A DNA stretch of 47,681 bases from Darwinibacter acetoxidans_A (GTDB lineage: Bacteria > Bacillota > Limnochordia > Darwinibacteriales > Darwinibacteriaceae): NCBI GenBank assembly GCA_041936745.1, contig JBHGWS010000106.1, forward strand, positions 1-47,681. The letters run 5' to 3'. Under the pieces are notes generated by a model. That model was not told where the DNA came from. It did no database searches and saw only the letters and a list, made by a program, of their open reading frames with translations. The position numbers were made by a program, and so were the translations under genes. Shown here piece by piece: positions 41,122 to 47,681 of the stretch. The stretch's first letter is position 1. Each line of letters begins with the position of its first letter.

Positions 41122-42108
41122 CTATTGAAAAAGGCAGCTCAAAAATTCTTCCCGGCTGATATTGGCAAAGTACTCTTCAAAAGCGGCGGTCTCTAAAAAT
41201 TCGCGGACTGATTTCTCTCGGTAAGCCGTTCCCTGCAGTCTTTTGGCTAAGGAGTCAATATCCCTTTTACCGAAGAAATCGCCGAAGATTTTGATCTCTT
41301 TGATCAGCCCGTTTTTTACATTGAACTTAAGGTTTAAATACCCGCCGGGAAAACGCGCTGATTTTTCAATGGCAAAAGCGGGTGAGCGGCCGTAGTTCCA
41401 ATCCCATCTTGCATAGCGTTCTTCTTTAATTCTTTTAACCGCCGCCAGCTCAGCTTCTGTCAACTTATAATTTTCATACTCGTCGCCTGCCAGCATATGT
41501 TCCAAAAGGACGTCTTTGAATTCCCTGGTAGTCATGGGGCGGGACAGGTAGGGGTAGATGTTTGTCACCCTGCTCCGCACAGATTTAATTCCTTTGGATT
41601 CCAATTTCATCGGTTTAACGTTCAGCGCTTCCTGCACTACCGACAAATCAGAGTTGAATAAGATGGTGCCGTGGTGCAGCAGCCGATCTTTGGACCAGTA
41701 TTGGGCGTTGCCGGAAAACTTCTTGCCCTCGATGGTCAGATCGTTGCGGCCGGAAAATTCCGCCGGGACGCCCAAACTTTTGAGCGCCGCCAAGACCGGC
41801 TCAGTAAACTTTTCAAAATTAGTTATCAGATCCTTTCGGCTGTCGACTATAAAAGTAAAATTAAGGTTGCCCAAATCGTGGTAAACCGCGCCGCCGCCGG
41901 ACAGCCTGCGTACAACGTGAATACCCTTCTCCTTAATATATGGTTCGTTGATCTCTTCAATAGTGTTTTGATTGCGCCCGATCACAACTGTTGGTTCGTT
42001 CTGCCAGATAATAACCAGTTCCTCGCCGTGGTAGAGATTGTTTAAAGCATATTCCTCCAAAGCGAGGTTAAACCTTGGGTCATTATTATTATTAATAACA
42101 TTAATCAT
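41122..42108 (-). CDS. lplA: Lipoate-protein ligase A
   Basis: 328 residues. Family signature VRRLSGGGAVYHDLGNLNFT with the lipoyl-AMP binding loop, FSGNAQYWSKDRLLHHGTIL and the C-terminal accessory domain (GYLNLKFNVKNGLIKEIKIF). It activates free lipoate with ATP and attaches it to lipoyl domains of 2-oxoacid dehydrogenases or the glycine cleavage H protein; none of those genes is in the window. ATG follows AGAGGTGCACA. Confidence 0.94.
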   Translation of the reverse strand: MINVINNNNDPRFNLALEEYALNNLYHGEELVIIWQNEPTVVIGRNQNTIEEINEPYIKEKGIHVVRRLSGGGAVYHDLGNLNFTFIVDSRKDLITNFEKFTEPVLAALKSLGVPAEFSGRNDLTIEGKKFSGNAQYWSKDRLLHHGTILFNSDLSVVQEALNVKPMKLESKGIKSVRSRVTNIYPYLSRPMTTREFKDVLLEHMLAGDEYENYKLTEAELAAVKRIKEERYARWDWNYGRSPAFAIEKSARFPGGYLNLKFNVKNGLIKEIKIFGDFFGKRDIDSLAKRLQGTAYREKSVREFLETAAFEEYFANISREEFLSCLFQ

Positions 42109-42144
42109 TGTGCACCTCTTCCAGAAGTAATTGGCTCTAATGTT

Positions 42145-42173
42145 ACTTTAAGCCAACTTCTCACCCCTGTCAA
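42145..42173 (-). promoter_or_regulatory. Sigma-A promoter of lplA
   Basis: Minus strand TTGACA (42173-42168, perfect), 17 bases, TAAAGT (42150-42145, four of six), 37 bases before the ATG. Confidence 0.75.
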
Positions 42174-42195
42174 TATCGGCGAAACATCGTTAGGT

Positions 42196-42915
42196 TTAAG
42201 GCGGGCCGGCCTGCCAATCCAACCCGTAGGCGAGGAACAGTTCGTTTTTATGGGCGAAATAAGAAAGGAGTGTGATCCGAGGCTGGCGGCTGAAGGTTTC
42301 ATCACCCATAACCATGGTCAGATCAAAGCGGGAACCAACCAAGTGGGGGGTGAGGGTAAAAAAGAGGCGATCGACTAAGCCCGCCTGCAGGAATTGGTAA
42401 TTGACGCCGGCCCCTCCTTCAACCAAAAGCCTTTCTATGCCGTACTTTTCATACAGCAGGTTTGTTAACCACTTTAGATCAATCCTCTCTGCCGCAATTT
42501 CCAGGCCGGCCGCGGGCGGCACCCTTGCAGCGCCTTCCTTTGAAGTGATCACAAGGGGCTTGCGCGGCGCCTTTTTGAAAAGGGGGCTTGCCGGATCCAA
42601 TTTTCCGCTGCCGGATAAAATAACTGTGAGAGGCTGCGCCCGAAGGCCCTCTGCCAGCCTTACTTTTTCGTATCTTTCAGGCACACCTAAATAATAAGGG
42701 TGCTGGCGGGCGGTGTTGCCGCCGGTTAAAACCGCATCGAAGCGGCTTCTGAGAACATTCATCGTTTCTCGATCGAAACTGCTGCCCAAAGCGGGCGTTT
42801 GAGTGCCGCCGTTTGTAATTTTACCATCGAGCGATGTTACCATATTGATGGCCACAAAGGGCCGATTTTTTCTTTTGGGCAGGGTTATTCCTTGGTAGGG
42901 GTGTTCTTTTAACAC
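42196..42915 (-). CDS. RibD C-terminal-like reductase (dihydrofolate reductase fold)
   Basis: 239 residues from GTG at 42915 (AGGAGG six bases upstream). Standalone RibD-C domain: FVAINMVTSLDGKITNGG at the start, VLRSRFDAVLTGGNTARQH, then LLVEGGAGVNYQFLQAGLVD. The family reduces the ribosylamino-pyrimidine intermediate of riboflavin synthesis with NADPH, or related pterins. No deaminase domain is fused and no other rib gene is close, so the reaction is unsure. Ten bases downstream of the antiporter gene, same transcript likely. Confidence 0.88.
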   Translation of the reverse strand: MLKEHPYQGITLPKRKNRPFVAINMVTSLDGKITNGGTQTPALGSSFDRETMNVLRSRFDAVLTGGNTARQHPYYLGVPERYEKVRLAEGLRAQPLTVILSGSGKLDPASPLFKKAPRKPLVITSKEGAARVPPAAGLEIAAERIDLKWLTNLLYEKYGIERLLVEGGAGVNYQFLQAGLVDRLFFTLTPHLVGSRFDLTMVMGDETFSRQPRITLLSYFAHKNELFLAYGLDWQAGPP

Positions 42916-42925
42916 GGAATTCCTC

Positions 42926-43852
42926 CTAATTGGTAGATAGCAAAAAAGCAATATAGGCGAAATACAAAAGGATGGTTACAACACCCTGCAGGCGGCTGAT
43001 TTTCTTGCGCCACAGAGCGGGCACAATTAAAATACCCATCACCAGCAGGCTGGAAGGCACATCGATGCGAAGCACATCGGGATCAATGGAAAACGGCCTA
43101 AGCAATCCTGCTGTGGCAACGACAAAAACGATGTTTAAAGTGTTGGCCCCCAGAACATTGCCCAAAACAAGCCCCGTGTAACCTCTGCGGGCCGCCGTGA
43201 CGGCGGTAATCAATTCAGGCAGGGAGCTGCCCACAGCAAAAAGCGTGATGGCAATGATGGCTTCCGGGATTCCCAAAACCATGGCGATCGCAACGCCCGA
43301 TTCGAGCAGGTAATGGGCGCCGCCCACCACTAAAGCAATGCCCACGATTAAACGGGCGGAATAAGAGTATAAATCCCTTTTTGAGAAGTCAAATTTTTCG
43401 TTTTCGGCAGTCCGCCTGCCGCTGTGAATGTTTGAGGCCAGGAAGAGAATGAGCAGGGCAACAAAAAGTAAAGCGTCCCAACGGGAAATATGTAAATCCA
43501 GAGAAAAAAGTGCAAAGAGGATTAGGACGCCTGCCATGGTCCCTGCTTTGAAAAAAGTGTCTTTATCCTCAAGGCGCGGAGGCCTTAAAATGGCCGCCAG
43601 GCCTAAAATCACCGCTGTATTGAAAAGAATGCTGCCGATGGCGGTTCCCGCAACAACATCACCTTTGCCTTTAAGTGCCGCCAGGGAGGAAATTAGGTTC
43701 TCCGGCAGCGTAGTCCCTAAACTGACCACTGTTGCTCCCACAATTACCTGGGAGATGCCCCAGAGGCGGGTCAACCCCACGGCTCCTTCCACCAGCCAAT
43801 CCGCTCCTTTGGTTACTGCTGCTAAACTGAGAAGAAAAATTAAATAGAGCAT
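42926..43852 (-). CDS. Ca2+/Na+ (or H+) antiporter, CaCA family
   Basis: 308 residues from ATG at 43852 (GAGGGATGAAG upstream). Two alpha repeats: GTTLPENLISSLAALKGKGD with AGTAIGSILFN, and GSSLPELITAVTAARRGYTG with GNVLGANTLN. Both ion-binding glutamates (LPE) are kept. The second repeat has Ala and Asn where many sodium exchangers have Ser and Asp, so the coupling ion is unsure. About ten helices. YrbG-like. Co-directional with the RibD-C gene. Confidence 0.92.
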   Translation of the reverse strand: MLYLIFLLSLAAVTKGADWLVEGAVGLTRLWGISQVIVGATVVSLGTTLPENLISSLAALKGKGDVVAGTAIGSILFNTAVILGLAAILRPPRLEDKDTFFKAGTMAGVLILFALFSLDLHISRWDALLFVALLILFLASNIHSGRRTAENEKFDFSKRDLYSYSARLIVGIALVVGGAHYLLESGVAIAMVLGIPEAIIAITLFAVGSSLPELITAVTAARRGYTGLVLGNVLGANTLNIVFVVATAGLLRPFSIDPDVLRIDVPSSLLVMGILIVPALWRKKISRLQGVVTILLYFAYIAFLLSTN

Positions 43853-43876
43853 TGCTTCATCCCTCTTTTCAGCCAT

Positions 43877-43927
43877 AAAAAGAGACTTTTAACACGCCAA
43901 ATGACAGCATGCCAAAAGTCCCTTTTT
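43877..43927 (-). terminator. Terminator of the small secreted protein gene
   Basis: Arms AAAAAGAGACTTTT / AAAAGTCCCTTTTT (13 of 14 pair) with a 23-base loop. On the minus strand it ends in TTTTT. Confidence 0.6.
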
Positions 43928-43939
43928 ATGCTCTCATGG

Positions 43940-44380
43940 TTACATTTTTTTCAGTTCGTTGATAGATACAAATTTCTCCACGCCAGCTTTCAGGTTTTCT
44001 GCCCACATTTCCGCCAGTTGGCGGGGGGTTGCCCGGTTGATCTTGGCATGATAGTCGTCTACTTCTACGATGAACTGCTCCTTGATGTAAATACTGACGG
44101 AGCCTGTTGGATTAACTTTTACGTGGACGTCTTCTTTTGAAAGATCTGCCGGTTTTTGGCCTGCTTCAACCCATTGGGCGAATGCTGCACTTAGGTTGGC
44201 CCAGATTTGGTTGACTTCTTCGTAGGGCTTTTGGTCCCCTTCGAACCGGTAGAGGAAGAAGTTTACTCCCGTCCCCGGAATATCCACGGGAATGCCCTGC
44301 CCTTCCTGCGCCCAGGCCATACCTGTTGTCAGCAAAACCAGCGCTGCTGCTAAAACTAAACTTGTTTTCCGCACTTGCAT
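43940..44380 (-). CDS. Small secreted protein of unknown function
   Basis: 146 residues. Signal peptide RKTSLVLAAALVLLTTGMAWA, cleavage near AWA-QE. The mature part has one compact domain: NFFLYRFEGDQKPYEEVNQI, SIYIKEQFIVEVDDYHAKIN, RATPRQLAEMWAENLKAGVE. The last segment (acidic residue, then TP..LAE.WA..L) recalls a motif near the N-terminus of some exported channel or envelope proteins, but I cannot name the family. No cysteine, no lipobox. ATG follows AAGGGTGGTG. Confidence 0.7.
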   Translation of the reverse strand: MQVRKTSLVLAAALVLLTTGMAWAQEGQGIPVDIPGTGVNFFLYRFEGDQKPYEEVNQIWANLSAAFAQWVEAGQKPADLSKEDVHVKVNPTGSVSIYIKEQFIVEVDDYHAKINRATPRQLAEMWAENLKAGVEKFVSINELKKM

Positions 44381-44552
44381 GACACCACCCTTTTATGGTA
44401 TATTACTAATACAGACTTACACAGACATTTTCTCTTAAAGATGAAAAACTCCTTCAAGGTTTATTTACCAAGCAAAAAGAGGACTTTTGTAAACAGAGTA
44501 GAAAGACATAGCGGGCTGTTTTCCCCCGGGAGTATTTTTTCTGCAAAAAGAG

Positions 44553-44581
44553 TTGACATCCTCCCAAAGTGCTGGTATACT
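44553..44581 (+). promoter_or_regulatory. Strong sigma-A promoter of the tRNA array
   Basis: TTGACA (44553-44558, perfect), 17 bases, TATACT (44576-44581, five of six), 32 bases before the first tRNA. Confidence 0.92.
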
Positions 44582-44613
44582 TTGAAACTGTCCGGGTCAA
44601 TCAGCGGAAACTT

Positions 44614-44689
44614 GGGCGAATAGCTCAGCTGGGAGAGCACCTGCCTTACAAGCAGGGGGTCACAGGTTCGAGCCCTGTTTCGCCCACCA
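44614..44689 (+). tRNA. tRNA-Val (anticodon TAC)
   Basis: Full cloverleaf: acceptor GGGCGAA/TTCGCCC, anticodon loop CTTACAA with TAC at 44647-44649, T-loop TTCGAGC, encoded CCA. Confidence 0.96.
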
Positions 44690-44690
44690 C

Positions 44691-44766
44691 GCGGTAGTAG
44701 CTCAATTGGTAGAGCGTCGCGTTGCCATCGCGAAGGTTGCGAGTTCGATTCTCGTCTACCGCTCCA
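44691..44766 (+). tRNA. tRNA-Gly (anticodon GCC)
   Basis: Acceptor GCGGTAG/CTACCGC, anticodon loop TTGCCAT with GCC at 44724-44726, discriminator T, encoded CCA. Confidence 0.96.
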
Positions 44767-44789
44767 TTTTTGCGTCAGTCAACAATCGG

Positions 44790-44865
<76 letters not shown>

Positions 44866-44877
44866 AGCTAAAAACAT

Positions 44878-44966
44878 GCGGAAGTGGCGGAATTGGCAGA
44901 CGCGCAAGGTTGAGGGCCTTGTAGGAGTTAAATCCTGTAAGGGTTCAAGTCCCTTCTTCCGCACCA
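44878..44966 (+). tRNA. tRNA-Leu (anticodon GAG)
   Basis: Class II tRNA with a long variable arm. Acceptor GCGGAAG/CTTCCGC, anticodon loop TTGAGGG with GAG at 44912-44914, encoded CCA. Confidence 0.96.
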
Positions 44967-44979
44967 ATCAACAAATCGT

Positions 44980-45057
44980 GGAGCCGTGGTGTAGTCTGGT
45001 TAACACGTCGGCCTGTCACGCCGAAGATCGCGAGTTCGAATCTCGTCGGTTCCGCCA
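44980..45057 (+). tRNA. tRNA-Asp (anticodon GTC)
   Basis: Acceptor GGAGCCG/CGGTTCC with one G-T pair, anticodon loop CTGTCAC with GTC at 45015-45017, discriminator G as expected for Asp, encoded CCA. Confidence 0.96.
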
Positions 45058-45062
45058 TATAA

Positions 45063-45138
45063 TGGGGTGTAGCCAAGTCGGCAAGGCACAGGACTTTGAC
45101 TCCTGCATTCCCTGGTTCGAGTCCAGGCACCCCAGCCA
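45063..45138 (+). tRNA. tRNA-Gln (anticodon TTG)
   Basis: Acceptor TGGGGTG/CACCCCA, anticodon loop CTTTGAC with TTG at 45096-45098, discriminator G, encoded CCA. Confidence 0.96.
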
Positions 45139-45143
45139 TATCT

Positions 45144-45219
45144 GCCCAGATAGCTCAGTCGGTAGAGCAGAGGATTGAAAATCCTCGTGTCGCTGGTTCG
45201 ATTCCGGCTCTGGGCACCA
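45144..45219 (+). tRNA. tRNA-Phe (anticodon GAA)
   Basis: Acceptor GCCCAGA/TCTGGGC, anticodon loop TTGAAAA with GAA at 45177-45179, encoded CCA. Confidence 0.96.
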
Positions 45220-45222
45220 CCG

Positions 45223-45299
45223 GGTTCCTTAGCTCAGTTGGTTAGAGTGCTGCCTTGACATGGCAGAGGCCGCTGGTTCGATTCCAGCAGGAACCACCA
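45223..45299 (+). tRNA. tRNA-Val (anticodon GAC)
   Basis: Acceptor GGTTCCT/AGGAACC, anticodon loop TTGACAT with GAC at 45257-45259, encoded CCA. Second valine isoacceptor of the array. Confidence 0.96.
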
Positions 45300-45311
45300 T
45301 TGTTAATATTC

Positions 45312-45387
45312 GCCCCCATCGTCTAGCGGCCTAGGACACCGCCCTTTCACGGCGAAGGCACCGGTTCAAATCCGGTTGGGGGTACCA
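45312..45387 (+). tRNA. tRNA-Glu (anticodon TTC)
   Basis: Acceptor GCCCCCA/TGGGGGT (first pair G-T), anticodon loop CTTTCAC with TTC at 45346-45348, encoded CCA. The outer pair of the anticodon stem is a C-A mismatch (45339 and 45355). Confidence 0.94.
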
Positions 45388-45392
45388 TTTTT

Positions 45393-45468
<76 letters not shown>

Positions 45469-45474
45469 TCGCTT

Positions 45475-45499
45475 AAAAGACCGGCAAACCGGTCTTTTT
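45475..45499 (+). terminator. Terminator of the tRNA array
   Basis: Perfect 10-base-pair stem AAAAGACCGG / CCGGTCTTTT, loop CAAA, ending in five Ts. Confidence 0.93.
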
Positions 45500-45524
45500 A
45501 CTTTTCCCAAAAATCTTCTTCCGC

Positions 45525-45530
45525 TATAAT
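45525..45530 (+). promoter_or_regulatory. -10 element before the type III mod gene
   Basis: Perfect TATAAT, 41 bases before the mod start; the -35 region is only T-rich (TTTTCC at 17 bases). Confidence 0.45.
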
Positions 45531-45571
45531 AAGAGATGGTGGTAAATATAACCGCTCCGGGGGAGGTCAAA

Positions 45572-47338
45572 ATGAAAACGAAGATTAACGAAGCACTGCA
45601 CGAAATTTTAGCCCGGTTTGGCACTAAATATTTCACGGCTAAAATCCTCAACAAAAACAGAGTTATCCGGGATTTAGATAATTACGACAAAGATTTACTG
45701 GAAGCAATCCTGAAAGACGGGACAATGCGCAAACACTTTACTTTTCAGGCTGCAGGCGGCACCGTTATTCAGGTAAATAAGCTGATTGATCTGTTGGAGG
45801 CAGACGAGTATTGGGAAGACTCCTATACAAAATATACGAAGAAAATAGGTTTAACCAGTGCGGGCAGTTTTTTGGCCGAATCAACTGACGTTGTTTTAAG
45901 CTTCCCTTATAAAGACAGTATCTTAAAGGCGAGCATGAGCAGAGAGGATACAGAGGCAGATGACCTGCGGCCCAATGAGCCTTTCTTAAATGAAATCATC
46001 GCCCGGGAAGAAATCGATGTTTTGTTGGATCCAAAAATTTTGGTTAATGCCAAAAAATACGATCAAAACGGGGCCCAAAAAGTTGACAGCTTTAGTGAAG
46101 AGGACAACTTGATTATCAAAGGCAATAATTTACTGGCCTTACATACACTGAGGGAAAAATATGCGGGCCGGGTCAAACTGATTTATATCGATCCTCCCTA
46201 TAATACGGGGAGTGACAGCTTTAAATACAACGATAAATTCAACCGGGCAACCTGGCTTACTTTCATGAAAAACAGGCTGGAAGCGGCCTGGGATTTACTC
46301 AGCGAGGACGGCTCAATTTATGTGCAGCTCGATTACAACCAAGTGCACTACGCAAAAGTGTTAATGGATGAAATCTTCGGGGAAGAAAACTTTCAGCGCG
46401 AGCTGATTTGGCGGATCGGCTGGGTTTCCGGTTATAAAACAGCGGTGAATAATTATGTGAGAAATCACGACACCATTTTGTATTACTGTAAGAATAAGGA
46501 AAAAGTCTTTTTCAACAAGCTCTATATTTCCAACGAAAAATTTAAGCCCCTCGTTTCCAGAGAAGACGTGCGGGAATTGATCAAGACTGCGGGACTTGCT
46601 GAATCCAAGGCAGCTGAAATATATGATTTTTTAAATCACAAAAACAGGCCCAAACGCTATCCCTTAGAAGATATCTGGAACGGCAACGAATACGACGATT
46701 TAAACAGCATCGCTATTATGTCTTTTTCCGGCGAATCGGTCTCCAAAATGCTGGGGGTGCCTGAAATTAAAGGCCAAAAATCGGAAAAACTGCTGCAGCG
46801 CATCATTGCCTCCAGTACCGAAGAAGGGGACATCGTCCTCGATTTCTTTATGGGCTCCGGTACAACGCAGGCTGTCGCTCACAAGATGAACCGCAGGTAT
46901 ATCGGGGTGGAACAGATGGACTACATCAATACCACAACGGTACCCAGGCTGCAGAAGGTCATAGAAGGGGAACAAAGCGGCATCTCCAAAGATGAAGGCT
47001 GGCGGGGCGGCGGCAGCTTTGTTTACGCGGAACTGATGGAAAAAAACGCGGGTTTCTTGGACCAAATCCGCGCTGCTGAAGATGAGGCGGAATTAAAAGA
47101 AGTGTTTGAGTCAATGCTGTCGGCCGCGGACATAGATTTCAGGCTTGATTTGGCTCAATTGAAAGATACGCTTCCCAAGCTTTCTTTTGCAGAACAGAAA
47201 AGAATCTTATTTCAGATCGTGGATAAAAACCAATTGTATTACAATTATTCCGAGATCGATGAGGCGAACGTCAAAAACTTAATCGCCCCCAGCGATTATT
47301 CCTTTAACAAAAGTTTCTACGCCGAAGGTGGTGAATAA
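45572..47338 (+). CDS. mod: Type III restriction-modification methyltransferase (Mod)
   Basis: 588 residues from ATG at 45572 (GGGAGG upstream; a start at 45536 lacks a site). An N-terminal helical part is followed by the beta-class amino-methyltransferase core: LIYIDPPYNTGSDSFKYNDK (motif IV, DPPY) comes before DFFMGSGTTQAVAHKMNRRY with GVEQ (motif I, F.GSGTT), the order of the beta class. About 200 residues between them form the target recognition domain. It methylates adenine at an asymmetric site, and with Res it forms the restriction complex. The res gene starts two bases after the stop. The target sequence cannot be predicted. Confidence 0.93.
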   Translation: MKTKINEALHEILARFGTKYFTAKILNKNRVIRDLDNYDKDLLEAILKDGTMRKHFTFQAAGGTVIQVNKLIDLLEADEYWEDSYTKYTKKIGLTSAGSFLAESTDVVLSFPYKDSILKASMSREDTEADDLRPNEPFLNEIIAREEIDVLLDPKILVNAKKYDQNGAQKVDSFSEEDNLIIKGNNLLALHTLREKYAGRVKLIYIDPPYNTGSDSFKYNDKFNRATWLTFMKNRLEAAWDLLSEDGSIYVQLDYNQVHYAKVLMDEIFGEENFQRELIWRIGWVSGYKTAVNNYVRNHDTILYYCKNKEKVFFNKLYISNEKFKPLVSREDVRELIKTAGLAESKAAEIYDFLNHKNRPKRYPLEDIWNGNEYDDLNSIAIMSFSGESVSKMLGVPEIKGQKSEKLLQRIIASSTEEGDIVLDFFMGSGTTQAVAHKMNRRYIGVEQMDYINTTTVPRLQKVIEGEQSGISKDEGWRGGGSFVYAELMEKNAGFLDQIRAAEDEAELKEVFESMLSAADIDFRLDLAQLKDTLPKLSFAEQKRILFQIVDKNQLYYNYSEIDEANVKNLIAPSDYSFNKSFYAEGGE

Positions 47339-47339
47339 C

Positions 47340-47681
47340 GTGGCCGGGAAAAATCTACCCCTCCCTTTATTGGCAGAGCTGAAAGAATTGGACGCAAGCC
47401 TCTTCAACGATCAAATAGCCTGGCGGCCCCCGGCTTATCTAAAAGATAATATGGTGCACACCTTTCGCAGTTACCAAAACGCAGCGCTGCGTTTTTTCCA
47501 CTATTCCCAGGCGTCCGACCAATTTCGTTTTCGCAATATCAACCACGTTTTATTCAATATGGCGACGGGGAGCGGCAAAACTGATCTGATGGCAGGCCTC
47601 ATCCTGTACCTTTATTGGGAATTGGGCTACCAAAACTTTCTATTCTTGGTAGATACAAACGCTGTTTTAAACAAAACCATC
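47340..47681 (+). CDS. res: Type III restriction endonuclease subunit (Res), N-terminal part only
   Basis: GTG at 47340, one base after the mod stop, opens a frame that stays open to the window edge (114 codons). The start reads VAGKNLPLPLLAELKELDAS; further on are FRSYQNAALRFF (Q-motif-like region of the helicase) and NMATGSGKTDLMAGLILYLY, the Walker A ATP site. This is the DEAD-like translocase domain of Res; the nuclease domain lies beyond the window. The motor looks for two head-to-head unmethylated sites before cutting. The frame is intact so far. Confidence 0.9.
   Translation, partial: MAGKNLPLPLLAELKELDASLFNDQIAWRPPAYLKDNMVHTFRSYQNAALRFFHYSQASDQFRFRNINHVLFNMATGSGKTDLMAGLILYLYWELGYQNFLFLVDTNAVLNKTI

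Noticed and set aside
45339..45355. tRNA-Glu as a pseudogene because of a C-A mismatch in the anticodon stem
   Set aside because: All other stems, the anticodon loop and the encoded CCA are intact, and it lies inside a normal array.

Overview
The window reads as chromosomal DNA of a mesophilic anaerobic or facultative bacterium of roughly balanced GC. Strong AGGAGG-type ribosome binding sites, frequent GTG and TTG starts, tightly packed operons, consensus sigma-A promoters, a SigD/sigma-28-like flagellin promoter and a YvcJ-type RapZ point to Bacillota. Several genes also imply an outer membrane: an MMPL exporter with a LolA-like carrier and a beta-barrel protein, a CsgG-like/Big2/beta-rich protein, and an LPP20-like secreted protein. 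A diderm Bacillota lineage (Limnochordia- or Halanaerobiales-like) is my inference; I cannot place the species.

Layout. 1-2671: glycine betaine/choline ABC importer (binding protein cut by the window edge, ATPase, permease). 2713-8990: secreted CsgG/Big2 protein, PaaK/CapK-like adenylate-forming enzyme, small secreted protein, polysaccharide deacetylase, flavodiiron protein with an RNA 2',3'-cyclic phosphodiesterase. 9133-14177: a self-contained operon of TetR regulator, MMPL/RND transporter, LolA-like protein and beta-barrel protein, ending in a strong terminator. 14246-24948: mostly metabolism and housekeeping (Gfo/Idh/MocA oxidoreductase, MalY-like C-S lyase, malic enzyme, RelA/SpoT-type synthetase, membrane-anchored serine hydrolase, TypA, NUDIX hydrolase, CDF metal exporter). 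25063-25941: an isolated short flagellin gene behind a sigma-28-type promoter. 26006-30513: XRE-cupin regulator plus potABCD polyamine importer with an operator of three alternating half-sites. 30571-35939: rapZ, MATE exporter, NAD synthase with a degenerate glutaminase site, RluA-type pseudouridine synthase, YfcE-type phosphodiesterase. 36020-38580: CadC-like sensor and CadA/ZntA-type metal ATPase. 38631-44380: secreted LPP20-like and LysM proteins, an orphan iron/cobalamin-type binding protein, lipoate ligase, RibD-C reductase, Ca2+/Na+ antiporter and a small secreted protein. 44553-45499: one promoter, ten tRNA genes and a terminator. 45572 to the end: a type III restriction-modification locus (mod complete, res cut by the window edge).

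How the genes work together. Two solute importers (betaine and polyamine) serve osmotic and stress physiology. The TetR-MMPL-LolA-barrel cassette looks like an envelope-spanning lipid or hydrophobe export route. CadC and CadA form a metal-efflux unit. The type III R-M locus begins directly after the tRNA array, a common site for accessory DNA. No insertion sequence, CRISPR array, phage gene or rRNA gene was seen. The most unusual observations are the NAD synthase lacking its glutaminase cysteine, the tandemly triplicated start region of potC, the envelope proteins expected of a diderm, and several intergenic dyads that enclose a -10 element.
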